DNA of 64,000 bases, from contig NC_037640.1 of NCBI RefSeq assembly GCF_003254395.2, forward strand, positions 11,791,789 to 11,855,788. The letters are read 5' to 3'. Below the pieces are notes generated by a model that was not told the DNA's origin, made no database searches, and saw only the letters and a list, made by a program, of their open reading frames with translations. The DNA is from Apis mellifera (taxonomy: Eukaryota > Arthropoda > Insecta > Hymenoptera > Apidae). This document shows, one piece after another, positions 11,672 through 24,049 of this stretch; position 1 is the first letter of the stretch; each line of letters begins with the position of its first letter. A program made the position numbers and the translations under genes.

Positions 11672-13287
11672 ATGTCTAAAAAGACTAATTGCAACAAGAT
11701 GTTGGTTCATCAGTTATCATCAGTGCTACCTGATGATAGACCAATCACAGCCATTAGTGTTGTTGAAGATATAGATAAATGTCCACCAAATTTTACAGTG
11801 GTATGTTATAAGAGAATATTATATTTATATTTTTTATCATATTTTATTTAATGTTTATAAAAATATTTTTAAATTAATTATTTTACATATAATTATTTAC
11901 ATTATTAATTTAAATTTTTAATTCAAATAATTATTTTTAAATTTTATTTATTAATATCACAAAATAATCAAAATTATGGATTATTATTTTACTATTAGGT
12001 ATCAAGAACGTATGATCAAGATACTGATGCTGATTTATGGAGAGAAAGTGGGCTTTTTATTAAAAAAAAAGGTAGATATATATGTTTTTCAAAGACTGAA
12101 GGTTTACCTCAGTGTGTTGTTGAAGATATAGCAGTCATTAATGAACGAGATACTCCTCCAGAAGGATACAGCATAATTTCTTACACTGTAGATTCAAGTG
12201 AGCATACGTAAGAGTGATTAATATATCACTTATTAAAAAAATATTTTCATTTAATACATTGCAGTAATGAATTTTAGTGCAGAAAGCATGGAGAAAAAAG
12301 CAGGTGTGCTATAAAATTAAAAATAAAGAATTATGCTCAAAAGCAGTTACTGATATTATCATATGTAGTAGACTTATACATAAAGTTTATAATACATCCA
12401 AAATGGCACCAAACGGATTTATTGCTGCTGGGTATATATATATATATATATTTATATATATAAATATGTTAAAATTTTATAAAAATTTAATTATTTTATC
12501 TTTATTTTTTTTCAGTATTATCAATGGAGTTTGTGTTTGCTATAAAACTGTGGATATTGTAAATGAAAATTCAAATTCACAATCATATGTTAATATAGAG
12601 TATGAATCATTTTATTTTAGAAATTAGGATTAGAATATATTTATATAATATTCTCATATAATAATTATTATATACTATATTTTATCTAGTTTACTTCAAA
12701 GTGTTTCTCCAAATTCATCAAATGGAACATCCCATAGAATACCTCCTGAAAGACCACCAAAACCTACAAATGGGGTTTATCCACAAATTAGTGGAAGTGG
12801 AGGAAAGGATATAGAAGAATCTGATGATAGAGATTATGAAATTTTGAATCCTAATGCAAGAATTAGACCAACTAGACCTGCTCCACAACCTCCTACGTCA
12901 ATAATTACTGGATCTACATCAATTTATGGTACACTGCCAGGATCTTCTGATTTAGATGGAGTTCCATTTATTCTAAATTCACGTCTTAGTGTTCATTCTG
13001 ATTCTTCTACTGTAAGTTATTTTTACAAAAATTTGTATTTTCATGTTCATTATGTTTTTTTTACAATTAATCGTTTACAGAATAAACTTCCTGTAATTAA
13101 AATTTGGACTCAAGAAAATTTGGATAAAGAGGTAAGATTAAAATATATAATAATACATTTTTATATTAATTATTAATATATTATTAATACATTAAATATT
13201 AATTAATACATTTAATATTCTTATTCTTTATTTTATTTTTTTTTTGTTTAGTTTTTTTATGACTTTCGTGCAGAGAGAGAAACTTGA
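11672..13287 (+). CDS. Mvb12: Multivesicular body subunit 12 (MVB12), ESCRT-I component
   Basis: MVB12 is the accessory subunit of the cytosolic ESCRT-I complex (with TSG101, VPS28 and VPS37), which sorts ubiquitinated membrane cargo into multivesicular endosomes. Exons: 11672-11800, 11999-12197, 12278-12431, 12516-12599, 12690-13011, 13081-13131, 13252-13287. They total 975 nt, or 324 residues. The N-terminal half is a MABP (MVB12-associated beta-prism) domain, residues about 22-188. It is marked by [32 protein letters not shown] and [11 protein letters not shown] Pro-rich linker (about 205-265, with PPERPPKP) follows. The C-terminus is a UMA domain (about 276-324): LDGVPFILN, then [15 protein letters not shown], then YDFRAERE. 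That is the expected ESCRT-I-binding module. The start codon lies 10 nt after a splice acceptor, so an upstream noncoding exon is likely. Exon 2 is ended at the GTGAGC donor because that restores the frame into the next exon. Confidence 0.92.
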
Positions 13288-14552
13288 AGAAACCACTGTG
13301 CCAAATTAATTGTGTGATTCTTCATGCAATTTTTCAGCTATGTCTATACATTTGTATTGATAATGTAGCACTAGCCAAGTGTAATAGAGTGCCTGAACGA
13401 ATGATTCATACTAATCTGCGAAAATGGAATCCTTTTAAAACATTTACCGATGAAATGTTTGAATTTAAATATTGTCCATTTTCCAAAGTACTTTTTTCTT
13501 CCATATTCTATTTAGATTTTGATACCAGTGACAGTTAGCGTTGTATTTTTATAGAGTTGCGTTGTATTTTTATAGGTAGTAGAAATTATATATAATTGTA
13601 TCATATGTTCTAGTTGTTTATAAATCGTCATAAAATACTTAATATTATACTGGTGTATTCCTATTTCTTAATCAAACGCAAAAATCTTTCAATAAAATTA
13701 TTTTTAATTTTATTTCCGAAAAAAAATACATTTTTTTATTTTTATCCTCGAACTGATTTTTGTCATTGTGTATATTTAATCTTTTTACAAAATACATATG
13801 ATTTGCTTTTATACTATTTAAATTTCAACAAATAATTAATTAATAATTATATATATACGGATTCTTAAATATCACAAAATTTAAATAACGATCAATTGAA
13901 ATATTTAAAATTTTGTAAATTTTGTAAATTATATACAGTGTTATATAACACGAGTGTAATTACGGGTTAAAGTAAAAACATAATAATTTAAATTTATATA
14001 ATCATATTTTATTATAATGAATTTGTCTATTTGTTTCATTTCATACAATATAACAATATTATTTATTTAACATTTTCAATTTTTTATTCAGGATTTTCAG
14101 TAGAAAATAAAATAAAAACGTTTTCATAAAAACATTTCCATAGTAAATAAAGTACTAATTGCAATTTACAGCGAAAGAACTAAATATTAATGTATGTATA
14201 ATATTGTCAATTATCATTCAATTAATTATTTTGTCAATCGTATTAATATTTTAAATAAGTAGGACATATTTCATTAAAATATACAATACATAAAAGTATT
14301 TTTCAAATTTAATTAAATAAATTAACTTTCAATTTCTTTAATAACAAAAAATTTGATAAAATATTAAAAAGAGGAAAGAAAATATTAATAATAATTTACA
14401 CGAAATTATATATTTCATGTACAAAGAAGAATTTCGTTTGAATCACGGTTTCTTTCAACTTTCGTTAATATAGATCATATTTGTCTAATTTATCTTCTTT
14501 CGTCGGGTGTTTCTTGTCGGAATAGATTTTTTGGAAAAACTTGTGCCAATCG
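13288..14552. other. Intergenic: convergent 3' ends
   Basis: This holds the 3' UTR of MVB12 (plus strand) and of the coiled-coil gene (minus strand). It is AT-rich. An open stretch at 13284-13538 overlaps the MVB12 stop codon and has no recognisable domain, so I treat it as UTR. No RNA gene is seen. Confidence 0.5.
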
Positions 14553-17500
14553 TCAGACAAATGGGCCTGTCCAATGTCTAACATGTGTAGTATTCGTTGT
14601 GGAAACACCATGTTTTTCCATAACCGCTGTTGCTTTGATTTTGTTCTTATATTTTACATCTTTCGGCTTTAACATGCTCTTATGATTACTCAATAACCTT
14701 GAGGGAGTCAGTATGGATTTGTTGCTAAGACCTGTTGCTTCTAGAAAGTGATCGTAACCGCTATTCGAATTGCTCGCAGCAAGAGGAACATTATTATTGT
14801 CTTTGGTTGCAGCAGTTTTCTCATTCTGACTAATTGTTACCCCAAGATTGCCAAGTCTTTCCGATCCATCGCCTTCCGGTCTATCTGGATCATCTGATAG
14901 ATCACATTCATCCAAATTGAATTCCTCAAAATTTTGTCTAATATCAAATTCTTGATCGAATTCCGAATGGACGTGTTTCTCCTTCGTTTTCGTGCGTTTC
15001 TTTGCTTGATCTTCCGAATCACCACCAATTTTAAACTCTTCAAAATGGCGAACAATATTGGTGACTTTGGGTATTTTTCGCATTTGTTCTCCACTAATTT
15101 CGTGGTTCTGACGCGTTTGAAAGGAGGATCGAACATTGTTGAATCTGTTCTTCCAGAAGTTCCCTTCTTCGTTGTTTCCTGTACCTTTATTAGTCGTATC
15201 ATCGAAATTTAAGCTTCTTGCAGACGATACATTAATCCCTGTAGATTTTAAAGGAGAGGATATAAAGCCAAATATCTTCTTGCTGTGTTCAGACGAACCG
15301 GATTCAAGAAGTTGTTGTTTCTTTCGTGTCTCATCGATCAGAAACGAAGGACTAGGAATTTTTTTCAAGATCAACGTGTTATTTTTAAACTGTGGTTTCG
15401 GGGGCAAGGCAGGAGGTGTTTTAGGAGGTGGTGATATAATTTCCGGGAGCGATTCGATATCCTCGTAATCTAAATTTTTTGCTATAGTTAGTCCCTTTGT
15501 AGACATCTGTAAACAAGTCTTTTCCTCGATTCGTTCCAATTTCAAAGGCGGATTCGAGGCGTTTACGGATGTTTTGATCTTTTGCGATACTTGCGAAGAT
15601 TGGAAAGCTGCGTGTCTCGTTTCTTCCATCTTGATCTTTGGCTCTATAATGACAATTGGAATAGCTTTTGCTTCTTCCGATTCTTCCTCAAGACTCGACT
15701 CGACGTGATTCGTGATTGTGGTTGTAACGTTTGAAGTTGAAACACTTTGGGTAAGGCTCATTCCAAACTCGTCTTCCGTAGCAGTAGGTTCGAAACTGTT
15801 GGTAGGAACATCGGTGAACTCGTTGTCAACCGATTCTTTTTCTATGATACCTTCTTCGGAGTTTTTCCTTTCCATTTCAGATCCTACCGACTCGATGTCC
15901 GACAATTTAGCCGGTTGAAACCGTACAATTCTCCCTCGATGCTTAAATCTTCTGGACATTGAAAGAATGTTTTCTTCGTCCTCCATATCACGCAAGAGGA
16001 TCTGATTAACGCATTCCAAAACGGAATTATGATTGCTATTCGGTCGATACATGCTATGCTGCCTGAAAACATCATCGTTCATTTTATCTTCGTCAGGATC
16101 GCTATACCAGTTCCCGCTGGTATCTTCCACGTTATGCTCTTCCATTTCCATTTTCAAGGATCTATGCAAATACAATTATGAATATTAATTTTACAATAAT
16201 TAATATATATATATATATACAGTAAATAACGAACATTGTTTGCATTTATGCTTACATTTTTTTCAAGAAACAAATACTCACATACTATTATTATTGTTCC
16301 CGGTATTATTACTGTTGCCGTTATTATTACTATAATCCTCGTTCATCTTCGGCGCGATTACATTTTCCGCATGGTTCCTCGAATTTGTCTCGTTGAAAGA
16401 ATTTACGTAAATAGGTTCCTGTTCCCTCTCCTGTTCATCTCCCGACGCGAAATTACAATCCATCCCATCGTCCTTGCTCTCTGTCCTCGCGATATTCGTC
16501 GATTCGATCACGTCCATTTCCTTCAACGCTTTCTGCGTTCTCCGATCCCTGCCGATCCCCAACTTTTTCTTCGACAATTTACAACCGTTCTCCATAATCA
16601 TCGTTTTCTCCTCCTCGTCGTCGTCGTCGTCGTCGTATATCATCGTGGTCTCGTTCTCGCTGTCGGTAACCATTGTCGGCGTACACCTATTGGATTTATT
16701 CAACGTGGAACTTGGCGATACGTCGGTGCTCTCACCCTCGCAAAAACCTTCGGTGCTGAGCAACGAGGGACTGCCCTCCGTGGTGGTCGTGATAATCGAC
16801 ACATCCGTATTCTCGCTGCTCGTCAGACTTGTTTTCGAGATGTCGCTCCCGGCAAAGCTGTGCGTTTTCTTCACCCCCCTGTCCAGGTCGTCGAGCGCAA
16901 CAGGTACTTCTAACGGATTCAGTTTCGTGATTATCTCGCATTTCAAATTCTGAATGTCTTTACTAATACTGCAATCCTGCCTCGAGCTAACCTAAAATGA
17001 ACAGGTTAAGATTAAAATTAAGGTTAAGGTTAAGGTTAAGTTTACTTTGTTGACGATTGTTATTATTATTATTATCGAAATGAAACGAAAAAACAAGATT
17101 TGTAAAGAAATCGGTATAAAATATTGATTTACAAGAATACATTTGGAATTTCATCGCTATGATCGAAAAGTAACATTAGTTTAAATCAAGGTTAAGTTTA
17201 TTTCGTTGACGATTACTATTATTGTTATTATCGAAATGAAATGAAAAAACAAGATTTGTAAAGAAATCAGTATAAAATATTAATTTACAAGGATACATTT
17301 GGAATTTTATCGTCACTATGATCGAAAAATAACATTAGTTTAAATCAACGCGATACAATTAAGATTAAGATTAAGGTTAAGTTTACTTCGAATGAAATGA
17401 TCGAAATGAAATGAAAAAAACAAGATTTGTAAAGAAATCAGTATAAAATATTAATTTACAAGGATACATTTTGAATTTCATCGTCACTATGATCGAAAAG

Positions 17501-18650
17501 TAACGTTAGTTCAAATCAACACGATTAAGATTAAGGTTAAGTTTACTTCGTTGACGATTACTATTATTATTATTATCGAAAAGAAAAGAAAAAACAAGAT
17601 TTGTAAAGAAATCAGTATAAAATATTGACTTACAAAGATACATTTGGAATTTCATCGTCACTGTGATCGAAAAGTAACGTTAGTTTAAATCAACGCGATA
17701 CGATTAAGATTAAGGTTAAGGTTAAGTTTACTTCAAATGAAATGATCGAAATGAAATGAAAAAACAAGATTTGTAAAGAAATCAGTATAAAATATTAATT
17801 TACAAGGATACATTTGGAATTTCATCGTCACTATGATCGAAAAGTAACATTAGTTTAAATCAAGGTTAAGTTTACTTCGTTGACGATTACTATTATTGTT
17901 ATTATCGAAAAGAAAAGAAAAAACAAGATTTGTAAAGAAATCGGTATAAAATATTGACTTACAAAGATACATTTGGAATTTCATCGTCACTATATTCGAA
18001 AAATAACGTTAGTTCAAATCAACACGATTAAGATTAAGGTTAAGTTTACTTCGTTGACGATTACTATTATTATTATTATCGAAAAGAAAAGAAAAAACAA
18101 GATTTGTAAAGAAATCAGTATAAAATATTGACTTACGAAGATACATTTGGAATTTCATCGTCACTGTGATCGAAAAATAAGGTTAGTTTAAACGCGATAC
18201 AATTAAATTATCGAACGATGAAATCGATCGAGGAAATTGAAAAAAACTTACATCGACGTTGGACGTTTGAAGATCGTTGTTCTCGATATCGGTCGCCGTT
18301 TCGACCTTCATGGACGATTTGCCAAGCGTCTGTTCGCGTTTACATTTGATGTAATTCTTGGTGTAACGTCTCAGCCTCGCGATTTCGAGCTGTTGATTCC
18401 TGATCACGTTGTCCTTCTCGCACAGCAGCTGCCTGATCGATTTCTGCTCCTGCTTGAGCCGGGCCTCGAGCACCAGCAGAGCGCGAAGTATACGCGACAA
18501 CTGTTGATCCCGAAGACTCCTCTCGGACTCGTGACTCGTGGTGCGATTGTCCAGCTCTTTCACCAGATCACGGCATTTCTTTGTGGCCACCTTCAGGGCC
18601 TCTTGGGTACGAACCAGCTCTTGCTTGAGCGTCCGCACCTCGGTTTCCAT
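14553..18650 (-). CDS. Large coiled-coil, low-complexity protein; 5' end uncertain
   Basis: I do not recognise this family. Three exons join in frame: 18650-18252, 16991-16282 and 16161-14553. They give 905 codons from the ATG that follows the acceptor TTTTCCAG. Residues 1-110 are a strongly predicted coiled coil rich in Leu, Lys, Glu and Arg (for example LVLEARLKQEQKSIRQLL). The remainder is disordered and acidic, Ser/Thr-rich, with an Asp/Glu run encoded by a TCG repeat at about 16610-16635 and an Asn/Ser run at 16285-16340. A short Pro-rich motif (PPPKTPPALPPKPQ, about 15390-15435) could bind SH3 domains. The C-terminus is WTGPFV. The ATG directly follows a splice acceptor, so at least one more exon lies upstream; it may be noncoding and could be tens of kb away. 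The protein is probably cytoplasmic or cytoskeletal, but that is inference. Confidence 0.85.
17005..18195. repeat. Seven-copy tandem repeat, about 165 bp unit, intronic
   Basis: The intron between the first two known coding exons of the coiled-coil gene is almost entirely one tandem array. The block ACAAGATTTGTAAAGAAATC occurs near 17093, 17249, 17420, 17594, 17764, 17923 and 18097, a spacing of about 156-174 bp. Each unit also contains AAGGTTAAGTTTA, a TTA/TTG trinucleotide stretch, GATACATTTGGAATT and TAACRTTAGTT. Copies 3 and 5 share a deletion variant lacking the trinucleotide stretch. Copies 4 and 7, and copies 2 and 6, are closest to each other, which suggests growth by multi-unit duplication. 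Confidence 0.93.
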
Positions 18651-19614
18651 CTGGAAAACAATTTGACCATTAGACAAGCTTGTTTTTTTTTTTTTTTATT
18701 TATGTGAAAATCTCAATCTAAAAATATTGTATTATTATTATTATTATTATCATCGATTATAGAAATATATTTGTCTACGAATAATCAAAATTGAATATTG
18801 AATAAAATATTTAAATAAAATATCGAATTATTATTATTAATGGTTGATTATTATTGGTTCAAGTGTATAATTTATATATTTCGCGTATATGCAATAAAAA
18901 ATTCACTAGACTCTAAATCTAGTAATATTTAGAGATAAGGTGACGATGAAATGATTTGCGCATGATCGAACGAGAAAAGAAACGAACGAACAAAGATGGA
19001 CCCTTCGCTTTGTTAACGCACAAAAAAATGTCGAAGGCTGACTCCGGGGCAGAAACTTTGGAATTCATCCAGGTGTAGACGAAGGACCGGAAGGACCTGA
19101 CCTGCAGGAATTGGCAAGCCAAACAGACGAAAAAAAAAAAGAGAAAGAGAGAAAGAGAGAAAGGAAGGAAGAAGCCAGGCGATATAAAAAGGGGATTCCA
19201 TTGTTCGAATTCTTTGCCGAAAGAGTCTATTTTATTCTTCAAACGGGACGATTGAATTCGTCGACTAAAAATCATCGTAAATATAGTTGTAATCGCTGTT
19301 AAATTAAATTTTTCCTCTTCTTGTTAAATCGATTCTTGTTAATAATAAAATCGATCGATTCAATATTATCGAGTGGTGTAAAAATCGTATCGACGAGGCT
19401 CGAGCGCGCAATTAAATCACGAAATGCTAATCGCGACTAGAACGAGAACGCGTCTTTTCAATTAAAGTGCGCTTCAAGATAACGGAATCGCGGCAAGGAA
19501 ATTTATGGTGGGAGTTTCCACTTCCGGACATTTCGTTTCAAGGACACTTAGGCAACGATAAACAATATTCGAATTTATTATTAATGTCATTGATCATGTT
19601 TTAGCGAAAGACGG

Positions 19615-19890
19615 GAGGATTTATTAAAATTTAATTCAAATATTTAAAAAAGAAGAAAGAATTTATATAAAAAATATTTGTATCGAATTCTAATACGATT
19701 TTCGAAAAGGGTTTATTAAAATTTAATTTAGTAATCGAAATATTTGTATTCGAAAAAAGGAGTATTTTATAAAAAATAAAAAATATTTGTATCGAATTCT
19801 AATACGATTTTATTCGAAAAGGGAGAAGGTTTGTTAAAATTTAATTTAATGATCAAAATATTTGTATCGAGTTCGAACACGATTTTTCAC
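19615..19890. repeat. Three-copy degenerate tandem repeat, about 110-120 bp
   Basis: The motif TATTTGTATCGAATTCTAA followed by CGATTTT, then a GAAAAGGG-like block and a TAAAATTTAATTTA block, occurs three times (near 19676, 19783 and 19858). The copies have diverged by small indels. Confidence 0.7.
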
Positions 19891-22800
19891 ACGATTCGAA
19901 ATATTTTATAAGCAAAATGGGTCTAAGTAAGTGAGCAAATATGGATCGAACGCGTTTCAGTTCTTTATTTAACTATAAAGTTTCGACGGGATACAACACC
20001 GATACAACAACAAAGGTGAAATTATTTTCACTTCATGAAATATCCCAATACACGTATAAATTCTAAAAACTTTGACAGTTAATTTGCACCAACAGCGTTT
20101 AGCTCGCTTCACAAATTTCTGAAATCGATTTATCAAACCTTTAAACTTTGTTAATAACATCTATATTAGAAAACTATCGTTAAAAAATAATCCCGTAACT
20201 ACGAGATCAAAAATTGATTTTGCAATGTAAAAGAAAAAATAATAATACGATAATATTTTAAATATTTCTTTTTTAAAAAATATTGCTCCAACTATATCGT
20301 TCATTTTTACACGCACGTTCTCTCAAATATTATCTTTCTTTCCTTTCGCGTTATAAAATTTATGACGTTCCAACAACGTTAGCAACAATCCACTCCCCAT
20401 CGTTGCACGGTCAAAGAGAAGCGTTTTAAGAATAAAAGAACACCTATCGCGTGCTAGTTAAAGAAGCGTTTATTCGAAAGTAAATGGCAGTTGAGCGCGG
20501 GATAGGGGCCGTCTATAGAAGAAGGCCTCGTCTCTCTAAAACAACAGTGAAACGTAATAACAGAACGAAGGGGGGAAATGGTTTTGTTTCGCGTTCAACT
20601 AGAACTGTGTTGCGGCTCTGGTGGTGGGTCTCGAAAACGTTGTGTCAGTGGTGTAATAAAGCTGGCAGCGAGCCAACGCGGTGAATTTATGGAGGCAGAG
20701 GCAGATCGCAGGAAGCAGCAAATTTTCGCGGCTCTGTACAAGGTGTAATTATACGGTGGCCGATGTGCCGCGAGAAATGCATTCACGCTTCGCCGTTTTC
20801 TTCGTTTCATCACGGAGTGAAAAGTAATATCCACCGTTTGGAATTCCCCAACTGATTCGGCCTATTCGTCTTCTTCTCGAGACAATTTGTATCGATAAAT
20901 CTATCGATCTATTAATCGATCGAGATTTTTTTTCCCTCAATTCTTCTTCTTCGAATTTTTGCCACTTATTTTGCGAACTTCTAGTGTCATCCGGAAATTC
21001 GTATCGAAAAAGTTACTAGCTCGAGACTAGAATTATATAAATTGCAATAATTCGAATTTTTGTGAGAGAAATAAATGTGTATTATCTAGTAGATTGCGAA
21101 ATATCGAAATATTTTTATTTTTTACTTTAAAAAATCTTTATCGTTAAAGCAGTAGCTGTTTATGTTATATCGTGTAAAAATTTTATCGGTTTATGTCTGC
21201 ACTAGAAAGATAAAATTCTAGTGAAATGTAACAGGTTATATATAGATAACTGTATTTATAACAACGATAATAAAAATATTTCCAAAGACGTTTTTATATT
21301 TTTTTTGCTAATTTAAGAATTAAATGATGAATATTTATTTTTAAAAAATACTTATCATAAGTCGGTAAAAAAGATGATGTATCTAAAGACATAAAATTAT
21401 CTTGCTATGCTCGTCCTTGAGAATTATGCAAGTTATGTTTGAACATCTTTTTTCTACAATCAGCAATTTACGAGTAACTTAAGATTGGTTAGTTATCGTA
21501 TAACTACACTTGGTTGATTCTGAATTTTAATTTCAATTGTGTATTCTATAATACAAATTAAAAAAAAATAAAATGTAAATAAAAATTCTTATTTTTAAAA
21601 AAAAATATTTTACAAATACATTAGAAATTGGTTTCATCTAACAATAAGAAAAATAAATTTGATATATAGTAAAATTTTCGTATTTCAATTTTAATACAAC
21701 GTAAAATATATACATACGTTAGTATTATAAAATTATAATACGTATATCATAACGAAAGATGCAAAGGATATTACTTGAATTATGAAAGGAATTAATTGGT
21801 CGAGATATCACATTGTTTCAAACTTATTTGCGCGGTTACGTAACTAGTGTAATATAACTAGCAAGTATGTATAGCCTCTCTAAATGTTCAAGATTACGAC
21901 ATAGCAATTTAAGATGGTATGCAAATTCCGGTTCCGGTACACGTGACACCGAACACGTCGATTTTCCCAATCCATACGAATTATTCGTATTCCACGAATA
22001 CCGATAATCATGAGGAATAATATTTAATGTAATACATATTTAGAAAGCGCAATTTGATGAAACGCCTGTGTCCTGAATGCCGATGAAATTAATAAACGGG
22101 CAAACGTCGCGGCCTCGTGTACTGTAACTAATCGTAACGCATCGATTATGAAAGAAAAAAAGAGAGAATATTGATTTATTCATGCAATTCAATCGAATTC
22201 AATTACATGAATTAAAATTTAATGTACGATAAATTGCCAGAGGATAACGAATTCTTAAGAAGCTTGTTATAATATTCGAGTCGAATATTATTAGGTTAAG
22301 TTACTAGGAATTTTGTTAGGTTAGGTTACTAGGACAAAATGTTTGTTCAGGAAATATAACGCAACATATTTTAAATCTTTCTCTTCTCAAATTCGATATC
22401 GCAATCTTCTTTATCGACAAAACTTATAGACGTGCGTGTATCTTTTAAAAAATTTGACACCCACGTTCAATTTGAGTTTCAAAGTAGTTCACGGAGGTGA
22501 TGGAAAAGTATGCTGCGCGACTTTCTCCGTTCTTGACCAAGTTGTCCGGTTTTTCGGTCCATGGTGGTGTATGTACGATAGGAGGTCAACAAATGAACTG
22601 GTTGCCACATAATGAGATATACTTCGCGTCGGTACAGTTATTTCCTTTAATATATCCTGCATTCGTCGAATTCTTTCCGAAAATAAATACAGAGGTCAGC
22701 AGAGTTGATATATGTCACTTCAGCTTCCTTTTTGTAAATATATTTCTTTCCTCGATTCAATCCACACATGGATTTGGATTTCGAATATCAAAAGAATGCA

Positions 22801-24010
22801 GATTGGAATATTTTTTTCTCAAGTGACGTCAACGTTGCATTCTCTTTTTCAATAATAACTTAAAAGCATACTTTCTCCGGTGTTACGATGTAACGGGCGA
22901 ATAGAGATCCATAATTATTGCACGAAAGAAGTACACGTAATCACATTTCTCTTGATTTTGTATATTCAAAAGATTCGTAAATATCGCAATTTGTTAAAAA
23001 ATAATTAAGAGTAATGACAAAAAGTCTCAACTTTATTTTTAACAAAATATCTGATCTTTAATTTAAAAATGATTTTTCAAAAGATTTTTCAGCACGAAAG
23101 AATAAAAATTTCTCATTTTGTAAGTCAAGGATGCATACATAGAAGTTCTTACGATCACACGTGTAGAATTGTGTCATTGTTTAAACAACCTTCATTGATT
23201 GCATCAGGCTATCTTATTACAAATCATGTAATAATTATTCGTACTATTTAAAGAATATCGACGCTTTAATAAATTTCATTACATTACATATGTACAAGTT
23301 AGATTAATATAAATGTGATATAATCATCGATTTTTCATATTAGCACCTTTCAATCGTTATTGTAATGTTATTCAATATGCAATCGCTATGTTTGGAGTAA
23401 ACAATGGATGATTTTACAAAGGCTGCAACCAGACCTTCGATGAAAACGTCTTTGAAGAATGACTGATTCATCGTCCGGTAGACGTAGTAGGTCGTGTTGA
23501 AATAAGTCCGCGACATACTTTACGTATGCCTTTTTCTATACCGTTGCTCATTTAAAAAAAATTGCCATATACCCGTTATAATTTGATTGCGAGCGTAAGA
23601 AATTACCAATCAAATGCATCCTTATTACATCATTGTAAGAGCGCGTAATTCAATTTTCTTTTTTTTTTATAGGCGTATATTAGGCGCCTTGTTTATTTTA
23701 TAATATTTATTTCATCGATCACATAGAACGTAAAAATCAAATATTTAGTTAAAATTAAAGATCTTCAATATTTAAGAAACTATCACATATATTAATATTC
23801 AATTTAAAAAACTATTCGTATATTATTCTCTATATTAAATCCTACACATCTTTACCTTAAATTCTCCTGTTTTGCAATGAAGTACACTTATCCGATTTTA
23901 CTAAGAATATGTGGGCACGTGACCGGCATGATATATGTCCGAGCTTTTTCACACAATCACACACGAATCAACCAAATTTCACCTGATTTCGACATAACAT
24001 TCTGTCACTG

Positions 24011-24049
24011 ATCCTCGAGGCATCTGTTGTGCGTCGCCTCCTCGAGGAT
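24011..24049. repeat. Short inverted repeat with XhoI-like palindromic arms
   Basis: ATCCTCGAGG (24011-24020) and CCTCGAGGAT (24040-24049) are perfect inverse complements separated by 19 bases in a CpG-rich patch. Each arm contains the palindrome CCTCGAGG. It could fold as a 10 bp hairpin or be a paired binding site; nothing indicates which. Confidence 0.55.

Noticed and set aside
13284..13538. 84-codon frame just after MVB12
   Set aside because: It overlaps the MVB12 stop codon and lies in the expected 3' UTR. The UMA domain is already complete in the preceding exon.
14934..16913. Several plus-strand frames of 70-225 codons across the coiled-coil gene
   Set aside because: They are antisense shadows of its exons. 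The minus-strand frame joins across two introns with correct phases.
17005..18195. CRISPR-like array
   Set aside because: The repeat is a direct tandem array of whole ~165 bp units in an insect intron, without unique spacers.
22290..22335. Interstitial telomere (TTAGG)n
   Set aside because: Only two or three AGGTTAGGTT-type words occur here and near 43475, too few to call a telomeric tract.
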